A DNA stretch of 48,303 bases, taken from NCBI GenBank assembly GCA_015063985.1, contig SVTC01000019.1:1-48303 (forward strand). The letters run 5' to 3'. The translations under genes were made by a program, and so were the position numbers. Source of the stretch: Oscillospiraceae bacterium. GTDB lineage: Bacteria > Bacillota > Clostridia > Oscillospirales > SIG627. This document shows, in pieces, positions 1-7,125 of the stretch (positions are counted from its first letter, which is position 1; every line of letters begins with the position of its first letter). The notes below the pieces were generated by a model that saw only the letters and a program-made list of their open reading frames with translations, was not told the origin of the DNA and searched no databases.

Positions 1-64
1 TTTCTTTTTGCGCCCTTTTTTTGCTCCCATCCTGTGGTAAAACACTCTTTTCCATAAAAAACAA

Positions 65-92
65 CAAGACCCACCCTTTCGAGTGAGTCTTG
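65..92. terminator. Hairpin terminator left of the spoVAC fragment
   Basis: Arms at 65-74 and 83-92 pair over ten positions with one mismatch on the + strand, which becomes a G-U pair on the minus strand. T-runs follow on both sides. It lies just past the stop of the spoVAC 3' fragment at 132-254 and probably served as that gene's leftward terminator. Positions 1-64 show no gene I can support. Confidence 0.6.
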
Positions 93-131
93 CCTTTTTT
101 TATGGAGCTTTTTTACAGCCCCTTTTTAACA

Positions 132-254
132 TTAGAATAAAGTTGTAATCCAATAAATAACCCCATACACAACACTCGCCACCGTACCATACACAATAAC
201 AGGCCCTGCAATAGTAAACATCTTTGCACCGACGCCGAGGATATATCCTTCTGC
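132..254 (-). pseudogene. Orphan 3' fragment of a second spoVAC
   Basis: This minus-strand fragment encodes only the last ~40 residues of a SpoVAC protein, ending in the same stop context as the intact gene at 3179-3619. Aligned codon by codon over 123 nt against 3179-3301 I count 19 base differences, but only one changes the amino acid (Tyr for Phe). The divergence is therefore almost wholly silent, which means the fragment was part of a working gene until recently. Similarity stops at about 254, where the sequence passes into the upstream region of the merR-type gene. There is no start codon or 5' part. Confidence 0.85.
132..254. repeat. Left copy of direct repeat (spoVAC 3' end)
   Basis: Direct repeat partner of 3179-3301, about 85% identical by manual alignment (104 of 123). 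Together the two copies bracket a block of about 2.9 kb with three genes. The arrangement is what is left when DNA integrates at the 3' end of a gene and supplies a substitute end. No integrase is present, so homologous recombination with a related strain is equally possible. Confidence 0.7.
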
Positions 255-296
255 TGCTGTCAAGTTAGGAACCATTAGTTTTTAAATGTTTTTATA

Positions 297-327
297 TTGA
301 CTTTCCCCTAAGGGTATAGATTACAAT
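297..327 (+). promoter_or_regulatory. MerR-type promoter with 19-bp spacer and operator dyad
   Basis: The -35 TTGACT (297-302) and -10 TACAAT (322-327) are separated by 19 bp instead of the usual 17. The spacer contains the dyad CCCCTAAGGG. An overlong spacer with a central dyad is the hallmark of promoters that MerR-family proteins activate by untwisting the DNA. It sits right in front of the MerR-type gene, so autoregulation of the three-gene block is likely. Confidence 0.7.
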
Positions 328-347
328 ATAACAAAAGAGGTGATATT

Positions 348-1157
348 ATACTCATCGGCGCATTTTCAAAATATGTTAAAACAACAGTAAAAACACTACG
401 GTATTACGACCGCATCGGTTTATTCTTTCCTGCTGATACCGACCCTGTTACCGGTTATAGACATTATACGGTAGAGCAATTAGCGGATTTTGAGCGAATA
501 CGGCAATATCGTACTGCCGGACTTTCCGTTGAACAAATTCGCCGTTTGTTAAGTGGTGAAAATCAAGAAGCCATACTTTTAGAGCAACAAAAGCTATTGA
601 GCGAACAAGAACGGATTTTACGGCGACAAAAAGAAGCCGTAGCATCGCTCCTGAATGCACCGCATACCAACAATTATATGGTTTCTATTAAAGAACTTCC
701 TACTTATACGGTATGTACCTGCCGAACACGTGTACCTGATGTGTCACACATACCACCCGCATTTTCAGCTCGTTTCAATGAGATGAAACAGTTATATCCA
801 CAATTATCTCTTGCACAACCAAACTATTGTTGTGTAACCTTTACTGACCAGAGCCACCGAGATAGTGATATGGAGGTAGAATATGCCGAGGCTGTAACTG
901 AACCACAAGAAAATAAAAACGGTTTTATATTTAAAACACTGACGGGCGGCACAGTTGCTTGTGTAGAACATTGTGGCACTTACGAAAACATCGCAAGTGC
1001 TTATGCTGCACTGTTTAAATGGCTTACCGTAAGCGGTTATCAAATGGCAGGTGCTGTACGTGAGCGTTTTATTCACGGCGCATGGGATCGAAAGAGTGTG
1101 GCGGATTGGCTTGTTGAAATTCAGATTCCTCTGCACAAACGAGAAGATACATTATGA
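348..1157 (+). CDS. MerR-family regulator with GyrI-like effector domain
   Basis: The N-terminal half has the MerR winged helix: helix 1 reads IGAFSKYVKTTVKTLRYYD, followed by the GYRHY and EQL/RIRQYRTAGLS segments. A coiled-coil dimerisation helix (about residues 75-105) follows, then a GyrI-like/AraC effector-binding domain of about 150 residues, typical of multidrug-sensing members. The frame stays open upstream to the ribosome site GAGGTG at 337-342, but no ATG, GTG or TTG lies between that site and helix 1. The best start is ATA at 348 (5-nt spacing) or ATT at 345. Starting at the internal TTG at 546 would delete the whole DNA-binding domain. The stop overlaps the next start (ATGA at 1154-1157), so the transporter is co-translated. 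Confidence 0.8.
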   Translation: MLIGAFSKYVKTTVKTLRYYDRIGLFFPADTDPVTGYRHYTVEQLADFERIRQYRTAGLSVEQIRRLLSGENQEAILLEQQKLLSEQERILRRQKEAVASLLNAPHTNNYMVSIKELPTYTVCTCRTRVPDVSHIPPAFSARFNEMKQLYPQLSLAQPNYCCVTFTDQSHRDSDMEVEYAEAVTEPQENKNGFIFKTLTGGTVACVEHCGTYENIASAYAALFKWLTVSGYQMAGAVRERFIHGAWDRKSVADWLVEIQIPLHKREDTL

Positions 1158-2020
1158 TAAATTATTTATTACTTGGATGTTCCGTGGTTTTGGCTGTGGT
1201 AAAGTCCGCATTTGTAAAGAAATACAGCAGCCACGCACCCGACAAAAACAGTCCTATTTTCTTTTTTAATCTTGTGGCATACGGTCTTGCGTCAATAATA
1301 CAATTAGTTGTAAACGGTCTTCCGTCTCTATCCCTGTGGATAGTTCTGCCTGCCGTAGGTTATGCCCTTTCGTGTTATTTGATGCAAATGTTTTTAATGA
1401 AGAGTATGGCTATCGGTTCAATGGCGTTAAGTTCGCTTTTCTGTATGTACGGTATGCTTATTCCCACCATTGCAGGACCGTTATTTTTTGGTGAGTCTTT
1501 TTCAGTTTGGCAAGGTGTAGGCGTTGCACTTATGATTTTAGCCATCTTCTTTTCGTCTGACGTGCGCAAAGATAATTCGACAACATCTAAAAAATGGCTC
1601 ATATTTGCACTTCTTACCCTACTCTTTTCGGGTATGGTTGGCATATTCGAAAAGGTTCACCAAACAGGACTGCAAAGGGATGATATACACTCATTTTTAT
1701 CCTGTGCATTTACTATGATTGCACTGCTTAATGCTATCACCATTCCAATCGTGAGTAAGCGCGAAGAAAATCCGCCGCCAATTAAACAAGGATTACTTAC
1801 AGCAATTCTCACCGGCTTGGTAATCGTATTTTACAATAGAATCAACCTGATTTTGGCAGGTGCGCTTGACACAATGATTTATTACCCCATATCAAGTGGC
1901 GGTGCCGTGTTACTTACTCTTATAGTTTCAGTAATTGTATTCCGTGAACCGATAAAACAAAACCATATTCTATGTTTTATATCAGGTACAGCGGCTATTT
2001 TACTACTTGGAATTTTCTAA
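1154..2020 (+). CDS. EamA/DMT-family transporter
   Basis: This 288-residue protein has about ten hydrophobic segments in two halves of five, the layout of the drug/metabolite transporter superfamily (EamA). The first half ends with the FGESFSVWQGVGVALMILA stretch and the second with the typical FREPIKQNHILCFISGTAAILL close. It probably exports or imports a small metabolite. Substrate cannot be read from the sequence. It overlaps the MerR-type gene by 4 nt and is followed after 15 nt by a beta-helix protein, so the three form one transcription unit. No signal peptide beyond the first membrane segment. Confidence 0.85.
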   Translation: MINYLLLGCSVVLAVVKSAFVKKYSSHAPDKNSPIFFFNLVAYGLASIIQLVVNGLPSLSLWIVLPAVGYALSCYLMQMFLMKSMAIGSMALSSLFCMYGMLIPTIAGPLFFGESFSVWQGVGVALMILAIFFSSDVRKDNSTTSKKWLIFALLTLLFSGMVGIFEKVHQTGLQRDDIHSFLSCAFTMIALLNAITIPIVSKREENPPPIKQGLLTAILTGLVIVFYNRINLILAGALDTMIYYPISSGGAVLLTLIVSVIVFREPIKQNHILCFISGTAAILLLGIF

Positions 2021-2035
2021 ATCGGAGGACTTATT

Positions 2036-3142
2036 ATGACACAAACACGAGAACTTCAAGCTATGTTAGATAAAGGCGGTATAGTTACTATACCATCCGG
2101 TGAATACATAATAGAAAAACCGCTTATCATTCACGACAACACACATTTAAAATTAGCGCCCGATGCTATACTGCGTCTGCCCGATGACGGTGTATTTTCA
2201 CTAATTGAGAACGATGGTCTAAAAGGTGAACACAAAAACTGTAATATTCGTATTGAGGGCGGTGTATGGGATGGTACAAATCTTAACTGTCAGCGTAAAT
2301 TTTTAGCACCGGGTGAAAACTACGGCGAGGGCGGTACTTTTAATAAAGAGCGGTATTTTAAAAACGACTATCTCGGTCTTTTAATGAGATTTGTACATTG
2401 CCGTAACTTATATATTGGAAACCTTACTATAAAAGACCCTCTTTCTTTCGGTCTGCAAATTGCCGACACAGCAGAGTTTACGGTTGAAAACATTTATCTT
2501 GACTACAACTGTAAAAAGAGAAATATGGACGGCATACATATCACAGGACCGGCACGTTTTGGAAACATTCGCAACATTCACGGTATTGCAAACGATGACC
2601 AAGTCGCTTTAACCGCCGACGCTACACCTTTGACCGAGATAACAAGAGGTCCCATTGAGGATATAGTTATTGACGGTGTATACGGTGAAAACACCTATAC
2701 AGGTGTTAGACTTCTTTCAAGTGGAAGCCCCGTTCGCAATATTACAATCCGTAATCTGTATGGCACATGCCGTTATAATGCCGTTTCTTTTACCCACCAC
2801 AACCAGCACCCCGGGGCGCCTTCGCTGATGGAAAACATTTGCGTCTCAAACGTGCATATGTCCAAACCCAAAAGTTACAACCACGATGACGGTTTCTTTC
2901 ATTTTGATGGCGAGGAAAACACGGCAAAGAGTTGTCCTTTGATTGAATTTTTCCCGGGAACAGTAACCCGCAACGTGCGCATTGAAAACGTTTTCCGTCG
3001 CGAAACCAGAAACGAGGTGGATGCTGCATTAATTTTGATCGGCAAGGACGCAACGGTTGAAAACCTTTCTTTAGGATATCTGACTCAAGATTTTCCCGAT
3101 GGTAGAAATGTGCCTATGGTAGTAGACTTAAATAAGGAATAA
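2036..3142 (+). CDS. Right-handed beta-helix protein, GH28/pectate-lyase superfamily-like
   Basis: The 368-residue protein begins with the motif seen in pectate-lyase-superfamily proteins (GIVTIPSGEYIIEKPLII) and continues as repeated strands of the type N-I-x-I-x-N-V/L, consistent with a right-handed parallel beta-helix. A DGIHI segment at residues 165-169 and NDD at 186-188 lie where polygalacturonase-family (GH28) enzymes keep their catalytic aspartates, which argues for a glycosidase or lyase, but activity is not certain. There is no signal peptide, so it is cytoplasmic. Ribosome site GGAGG lies 8-9 nt upstream. It is the last gene of the block. Its last third appears richer in GC than the first part, possibly mosaic. 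Confidence 0.75.
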   Translation: MTQTRELQAMLDKGGIVTIPSGEYIIEKPLIIHDNTHLKLAPDAILRLPDDGVFSLIENDGLKGEHKNCNIRIEGGVWDGTNLNCQRKFLAPGENYGEGGTFNKERYFKNDYLGLLMRFVHCRNLYIGNLTIKDPLSFGLQIADTAEFTVENIYLDYNCKKRNMDGIHITGPARFGNIRNIHGIANDDQVALTADATPLTEITRGPIEDIVIDGVYGENTYTGVRLLSSGSPVRNITIRNLYGTCRYNAVSFTHHNQHPGAPSLMENICVSNVHMSKPKSYNHDDGFFHFDGEENTAKSCPLIEFFPGTVTRNVRIENVFRRETRNEVDAALILIGKDATVENLSLGYLTQDFPDGRNVPMVVDLNKE

Positions 3143-3149
3143 TTAAAAC

Positions 3150-3171
3150 GGCTTGACCGAGCGGTCAAGCC
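3150..3171. terminator. Shared terminator between beta-helix gene and spoVAC
   Basis: A perfect 9-bp stem (GGCTTGACC / GGTCAAGCC) with a 4-nt loop, followed by TTTT on the + side and by GTTTTAATT on the minus side. It serves two convergent genes. Confidence 0.85.
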
Positions 3172-3178
3172 TTTTGCG

Positions 3179-3301
3179 TTAGAATAAAGTTGTAATCCAA
3201 TATATTACGCCATAAACAACTGATGCCACCGTACCATACACGATCACCGGCCCCGCAATTGTAAACATCTTTGCACCGACTCCCAAGATAAACCCCTCTG
3301 C
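3179..3301. repeat. Right copy of direct repeat (3' end of intact spoVAC)
   Basis: The last 41 codons of the intact spoVAC gene, repeated at 132-254 with mainly third-position differences. The two copies have the same orientation. Confidence 0.7.
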
Positions 3302-3619
3302 TTTATTATCCAGGGCGGGGGATATCATTGCATTCGCAAATCCGGTTATGGGAACCAGAGTTCCTGCACCTGCATGCTTTGCTATCGAATCGTAAAAGCC
3401 CAGGGCGGTGGCAAGGCAGGCTATAAATATGAGGCTTATGCTCACTGCGGAGGAAAGAGCTTTTTCGTCGTTTATATATTTGCTCAGAAGGGTTTTGATC
3501 AACTCTCCGAGGGTGCAGATCGCCCCGCCCACCAAAAACGCAAGGAAGGTGTTTTTAATTACTCTTGACTTTGGTGCGTGTGTTTTGGTATAATTCTTAT
3601 AGTCCTTTTTGTTGATCAT
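3179..3619 (-). CDS. spoVAC: Stage V sporulation protein AC
   Basis: SpoVAC is a membrane protein of the SpoVA complex, which moves dipicolinic acid into the developing spore and out at germination. The 146-residue product has the family start (KKDYKNYTKTHAPKSRVIKN), four to five hydrophobic segments and the conserved GAGTLVPITGFANAM and GVGAKMFTIAGPVIVYG stretches. Length matches the family (about 150). I chose the ATG at 3619 because GAGGTG lies 8 nt before it; the longer ORF to 3691 has no support. No spoVAD, spoVAE or other SpoVA gene lies beside it, and what lies downstream is the inserted block. Its 3' end may derive from that block. Confidence 0.93.
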   Translation of the reverse strand: MINKKDYKNYTKTHAPKSRVIKNTFLAFLVGGAICTLGELIKTLLSKYINDEKALSSAVSISLIFIACLATALGFYDSIAKHAGAGTLVPITGFANAMISPALDNKAEGFILGVGAKMFTIAGPVIVYGTVASVVYGVIYWITTLF

Positions 3620-3823
3620 TAAAAATACACCTCGAAGGATCTGTTTGGGGCTTTTGTTTTGCTTTCTTTCTTTTGAACGTAATATATACAAGCCTTTTTG
3701 CTGTTAAGTTCAAGACAGAATTTGGGTACGTTTGTTAAGTTACATTCGCCGTTTTGCTGATATTGGCAATTTTCGGCGCACTTGATAAGTCCGTTGATCT
3801 TTCATCACTCCTTGGTAAATAAT

Positions 3824-4519
3824 ATGTATGAAAAAATCCTTATCCATTCACCGAAATTGAATATAAAAGCCGTTGAAGAGCTGGAAAGGCTTGGGTTTGA
3901 ATGCCGTTCTACAAAACCCTGCGATTATTTTTCGCCTCAGGTCGACCTTCACGCGGATATGCAGTATTTCAGGCTTGGAAAAAAGCTTTACTGTATCGGC
4001 TCAGCCGAGCTTTGTCCTCCTTGGCTGAAAGCGGAAAAGATCGGGCTTTCCTATGATGAAAAGCCTTACCGCAACGAGGCAAAGCTTAATCTTTTCAGAA
4101 TAGGCAGCTATGTTCTCGGAAATCAAAGGCTTTGTTACAAATTTAGTTTGCCTGATAATCTTACTTTTATTCACTGCAATCAAGGCTATGCGGCTTGCTC
4201 GTGTCTGAGAGTTGGGGATAATGCCGTCATTACCGATGACGTTTCCATATCCTTAACATTAAAAACCTTGGGCTTTGACGTTCTTATTATTGAAAAAGGG
4301 GATATTCTGCTTGAGGGCTATCCCTACGGCTTTATAGGCGGTGCAAGTGCGGCGCTGTCCTCTGAGCTTGTTTGCTTTTTCGGAAGCTTGGATAAGCTCG
4401 GGCAAGGGGATAAGATCAAAGAATTCTTATTAAAGCACCGGGTAAAATATATAGAGCTTTTTGATTCGCCTCTTGTCGATATCGGAGGAGCGGTTATTCT
4501 AAAAGAAGAAAATACGTAA
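3824..4519 (+). CDS. DUF6873-like GME-fold protein
   Basis: A 231-residue cytoplasmic protein without membrane segments. It resembles the clostridial DUF6873 family, described as having a GME (guanidino-group-modifying enzyme) fold: short repeated beta-alpha units, the segment FIHCNQGYAACSCLRVGD, the pair GDILLEGYPYGFIGG, and a late DSPLVDIGGA. Function is unknown and a catalytic Cys cannot be assigned with certainty. The ATG at 3824 fits the protein start MYEKILIHSP; the upstream TTG at 3782 adds residues without family character. Ribosome site is weak. It is read divergently from spoVAC across about 200 bp and converges on yajC. Confidence 0.6.
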   Translation: MYEKILIHSPKLNIKAVEELERLGFECRSTKPCDYFSPQVDLHADMQYFRLGKKLYCIGSAELCPPWLKAEKIGLSYDEKPYRNEAKLNLFRIGSYVLGNQRLCYKFSLPDNLTFIHCNQGYAACSCLRVGDNAVITDDVSISLTLKTLGFDVLIIEKGDILLEGYPYGFIGGASAALSSELVCFFGSLDKLGQGDKIKEFLLKHRVKYIELFDSPLVDIGGAVILKEENT

Positions 4520-4520
4520 A

Positions 4521-4549
4521 AAAGCATAGTCGAAAACCGACTATGCTTT
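4521..4549. terminator. Bidirectional terminator
   Basis: Perfect 12-bp stem (4521-4532 with 4538-4549) around a 5-nt loop, between the convergent DUF6873-like gene and yajC. The minus side continues TTTTTT, the + side TAATCTTTATTT. Confidence 0.9.
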
Positions 4550-4554
4550 AATCT

Positions 4555-4881
4555 TTATTTCTTCTCGGGCTTTTCCACTTCTTCAGCGGGGATCTCAACT
4601 GCTCTTACAGCCCATTTAAATACCTTAAGCTTGGTTTTATCGGAGCCGGTCTCAATGGTTACGATATCGTCCTTAATCTTTACGACTCTTCCGATAAGAC
4701 CGCCGTTGGTGGAGATCTCATCGCCTACCTTAAGATTGTCTCTCATTGCGGCAATTTCTTTTTCTTGTTTCTTCTGGGGTCTTATCATAAGAAAATAAAA
4801 AACGCCGATGATCAAAACAAAGGGAAGAAGGCTGCCTACGAGAGCCATAGGGCCGTTATTTGCTGCTTCCAAAAAATACAT
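4555..4881 (-). CDS. yajC: Preprotein translocase subunit YajC
   Basis: YajC associates with SecDF and YidC at the Sec translocon. The 108-residue product has one membrane segment (about residues 13-33) followed by the signature MIRPQKKQEKE and the small domain with GDEISTNGGLIGRVVKIKDD. The start at 4881 has GGAGGT 7 nt upstream. It stands alone here: secD/secF and tgt, frequent neighbours, are not in the window. The acidic/lysine tail is ordinary. Confidence 0.95.
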   Translation of the reverse strand: MYFLEAANNGPMALVGSLLPFVLIIGVFYFLMIRPQKKQEKEIAAMRDNLKVGDEISTNGGLIGRVVKIKDDIVTIETGSDKTKLKVFKWAVRAVEIPAEEVEKPEKK

Positions 4882-4958
4882 TATCTTACCTCCAAAGATT
4901 TATACATGTAATTATACTATGAAATCAAAGATAATTCAAGTCTTTTATGAAAATAATC

Positions 4959-4987
4959 TTGCAAACACATAAATAATGTGGTAAAAT
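4959..4987 (+). promoter_or_regulatory. Sigma-A promoter for ACT-UPF0210-ruvX
   Basis: TTGCAA (4959-4964), 17-bp spacer, TAAAAT (4982-4987), preceded by TGTGG (extended -10). The ACT gene starts 31 nt downstream with GGAGG before its ATG. Confidence 0.75.
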
Positions 4988-5018
4988 GTTCTTAATATGA
5001 TATTTTACGGAGGTTTTT

Positions 5019-5288
5019 ATGTTAGCCGTTATTTCAGTTACAGGTAAGGATTGTGTAGGTATTATTGCCGACGTCAGCGTTAAGTGCCGTGAGCACGAGG
5101 CGAATATCATCGATATTTCCCAAACGGTTCTTCAGGACTTCTTTTGTATGATAATGCTCGTCCAGATAGATAAATTAAACGTCCCCTTTGGAGACTTTAT
5201 CGATGCTATGGAAAAGCTTGGCAAGGAGAAGGGACTTTCCATTCATACCATGCACGAAGACGTGTTCAATTCAATGCATAAGATCTGA
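5019..5288 (+). CDS. ACT-domain protein (UPF0237 family)
   Basis: A single ACT domain of 89 residues ([20 protein letters not shown]..., with the family's helix [13 protein letters not shown]), which normally binds amino acids or other small ligands as a dimer. It matches the UPF0237 group, which is regularly found directly before a UPF0210 gene, as here with an 8-nt gap. The pair probably works together, with the ACT protein as a sensor or regulatory partner, but the reaction is not known. Strong GGAGG ribosome site. Confidence 0.9.
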   Translation: MLAVISVTGKDCVGIIADVSVKCREHEANIIDISQTVLQDFFCMIMLVQIDKLNVPFGDFIDAMEKLGKEKGLSIHTMHEDVFNSMHKI

Positions 5289-5296
5289 GGCGCGAA

Positions 5297-6661
5297 ATGA
5301 TAAACATTAATAAGGATGAAATTCTCGAAACTATAAATATGATCGATACGGAGCATCTGGACGTCCGTACCATCACTATGGGTATCTCTCTTTTTGATTG
5401 TATTACCGACGATATTACAAGGCTTTGCGATAAGATCTATGATAAGCTTACCTTCTGCGCAAAGAACCTTGTATCCACAGGTGAGGAAATAGAAAAGATC
5501 TACGGTATTCCGATCATCAACAAGCGAGTCAGTGTTACCCCTATCAGTCTTGTTGGCTCAAATATCTCCTCCGAGGATTACGTTAAGATCGCCAAAACTC
5601 TTGACAGGGCGGCAGATACTCTGGGAATCAACTTCATAGGCGGCTACGGCGCTTTGGTGCAAAAGGGCTATACCGTCGGTGCCAAGAGGCTTATTGAATC
5701 TATTCCCGAGGCTCTCAGCACTACCAACCGTGTATGCTCCAGCGTAAACGTTGCATCCACCAAGGCAGGTATCAATATGGATGCCGTCAGAGATATGGGC
5801 AAGATAATAAAAAGAACTGCAGAGCTTACCAAGGATAACGAAAGCATCGGATGCGCAAAGCTTGTTGTATTTGCCAACGTGCCCGAGGATAATCCCTTTA
5901 TGGCAGGCGCCTTCCACGGAATGGGAGAGGCGGACTGCGCTATAAACGTCGGCGTTTCGGGCCCGGGTGTCGTATCCTCCGCTATCAAGAAGGCGGGAGA
6001 TTGCGATATTACAGAGCTTGCCGAGGTTGTTAAGAAGACTGCATTTAAGATAACCCGTATGGGTCAGCTTGTTGCAAGGGAAGCCTCTGCGCGTCTTAAC
6101 GCTCCCTTTGGAATAGTGGATCTTTCTCTCGCGCCCACTCCCGCAGTGGGTGACTCCGTTGCTCATATTCTTGAAGCGATGGGGCTTGAGACCTGCGGTG
6201 CCTGCGGTACTACCGCTTGCCTTGCTCTTCTTAACGATGCCGTTAAAAAGGGCGGTGTAATGGCTTCCAGCCACGTCGGCGGTCTTTCCGGTGCCTTTAT
6301 TCCCGTCAGCGAGGATGCGGGTATGATCAACGCCGTTGAGAGCGGATGTCTTACTCTTGAAAAGCTCGAGGCAATGACCGCGGTTTGTTCGGTAGGTCTT
6401 GATATGATCGCCGTACCCGGTGATACTCCTGCAGACGTTATATCCGCCCTTATCGCCGATGAGATCGCTATAGGAGTAGTTAACACCAAGACTACTGCTG
6501 TGAGAGTGATCCCCGCTATAGGAAAGGGAATAGGCGACAGTGTTCATTTCGGCGGACTTTTGGGCGACGCACCCGTTATGCGTATCAACACGGCATCTCC
6601 GGCCAAGTTTATATCCCGTGGCGGAAGAGTTCCCGCGCCCATTCACAGCTTGAAAAACTGA
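5297..6661 (+). CDS. UPF0210/DUF711 (PFL-like) protein
   Basis: This 454-residue protein matches the UPF0210/DUF711 family, sometimes labelled PFL family because of structural similarity to pyruvate formate-lyase. Conserved stretches include the start ([20 protein letters not shown]), the [18 protein letters not shown] block, GVSGPGVV, and the end [18 protein letters not shown]. No membrane segments. Full length, no frameshift. It is tied to the ACT gene upstream (8 nt) and ruvX downstream (9 nt). Substrate and reaction are unknown; a role in amino-acid or one-carbon metabolism is only a guess. A long antisense ORF (5558-6646) is a shadow of its codon bias. Confidence 0.9.
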   Translation: MININKDEILETINMIDTEHLDVRTITMGISLFDCITDDITRLCDKIYDKLTFCAKNLVSTGEEIEKIYGIPIINKRVSVTPISLVGSNISSEDYVKIAKTLDRAADTLGINFIGGYGALVQKGYTVGAKRLIESIPEALSTTNRVCSSVNVASTKAGINMDAVRDMGKIIKRTAELTKDNESIGCAKLVVFANVPEDNPFMAGAFHGMGEADCAINVGVSGPGVVSSAIKKAGDCDITELAEVVKKTAFKITRMGQLVAREASARLNAPFGIVDLSLAPTPAVGDSVAHILEAMGLETCGACGTTACLALLNDAVKKGGVMASSHVGGLSGAFIPVSEDAGMINAVESGCLTLEKLEAMTAVCSVGLDMIAVPGDTPADVISALIADEIAIGVVNTKTTAVRVIPAIGKGIGDSVHFGGLLGDAPVMRINTASPAKFISRGGRVPAPIHSLKN

Positions 6662-6670
6662 GGGTGATTT

Positions 6671-7087
6671 ATGATTCTTTTAGGTATCGATTTTGGTGAC
6701 GTCAGAATGGGCTATGCCTCCTGCGATAAGGAATGGTTGCTTGCCACGGGGCTTGAGACCGTAAACGTCAGCGGCGTTAACGATGCCGCAAAAAAGGCAG
6801 CTGCAAAGGCAAAGGAGATCGGCGCTGAAAGGATAATCGTTGGAAAGCCGCTGAGAACCGACGGCACTGCGGGAAACCGTGTTGAAAGAACGATGGCTTT
6901 CGTGGAAAAGCTTGCCGCTTTATCGGGGCTTGAGGTTGAGACCTTCGATGAACGCTTTACATCCGTATGCGCTCATCAGTTCCTTTCGGATTCCGGCTTG
7001 AAAACAAAAAAGCACAAGGGTCTTGTTGATACTGTCAGTGCGGCAATTATTCTGCAGGATTATATGGACAGAAACAAGAATAAATAA
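6671..7087 (+). CDS. ruvX: Putative pre-16S rRNA nuclease / RuvX (YqgF)
   Basis: RuvX/YqgF is an RNase H-fold nuclease needed for 5' maturation of 16S rRNA. The 138 residues carry the family blocks: GIDFGDVRMGYA with the first catalytic Asp at residue 7, IIVGKPLRTDGTAG, the FDERFTS block, and the C-terminal DTVSAAIILQDYM with the last acidic residue. Usual length. GAGGGTGA precedes the start. It is more often found with alaS/mltG-type genes; here it follows UPF0210 in one operon and ends at a strong terminator. Confidence 0.93.
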   Translation: MILLGIDFGDVRMGYASCDKEWLLATGLETVNVSGVNDAAKKAAAKAKEIGAERIIVGKPLRTDGTAGNRVERTMAFVEKLAALSGLEVETFDERFTSVCAHQFLSDSGLKTKKHKGLVDTVSAAIILQDYMDRNKNK

Positions 7088-7090
7088 GAT

Positions 7091-7125
7091 ATACCGAGGC
7101 TTCACTTGAAGCCTCGGTATTTTTT
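7091..7125. terminator. Bidirectional terminator ruvX / spoIVA
   Basis: 13-bp perfect stem (7091-7103 with 7108-7120), ACTT loop, then TTTTT on the + side. It separates two convergent genes. Confidence 0.92.

Noticed and set aside
1-60. Short minus-strand ORF beginning near 54 and running off the left edge
   Set aside because: No ribosome site and lysine-rich low complexity; too short to judge.
546-1157. MerR-type protein beginning at TTG 546
   Set aside because: The same frame is open to the ribosome site at 337-342 and encodes the MerR DNA-binding domain, so this start is an artefact.
5558-6646. 362-codon ORF on the minus strand
   Set aside because: It lies wholly antisense to the UPF0210 gene, has low-complexity Gly/Ser/His composition and no ribosome site; it mirrors the codon bias of the real gene.
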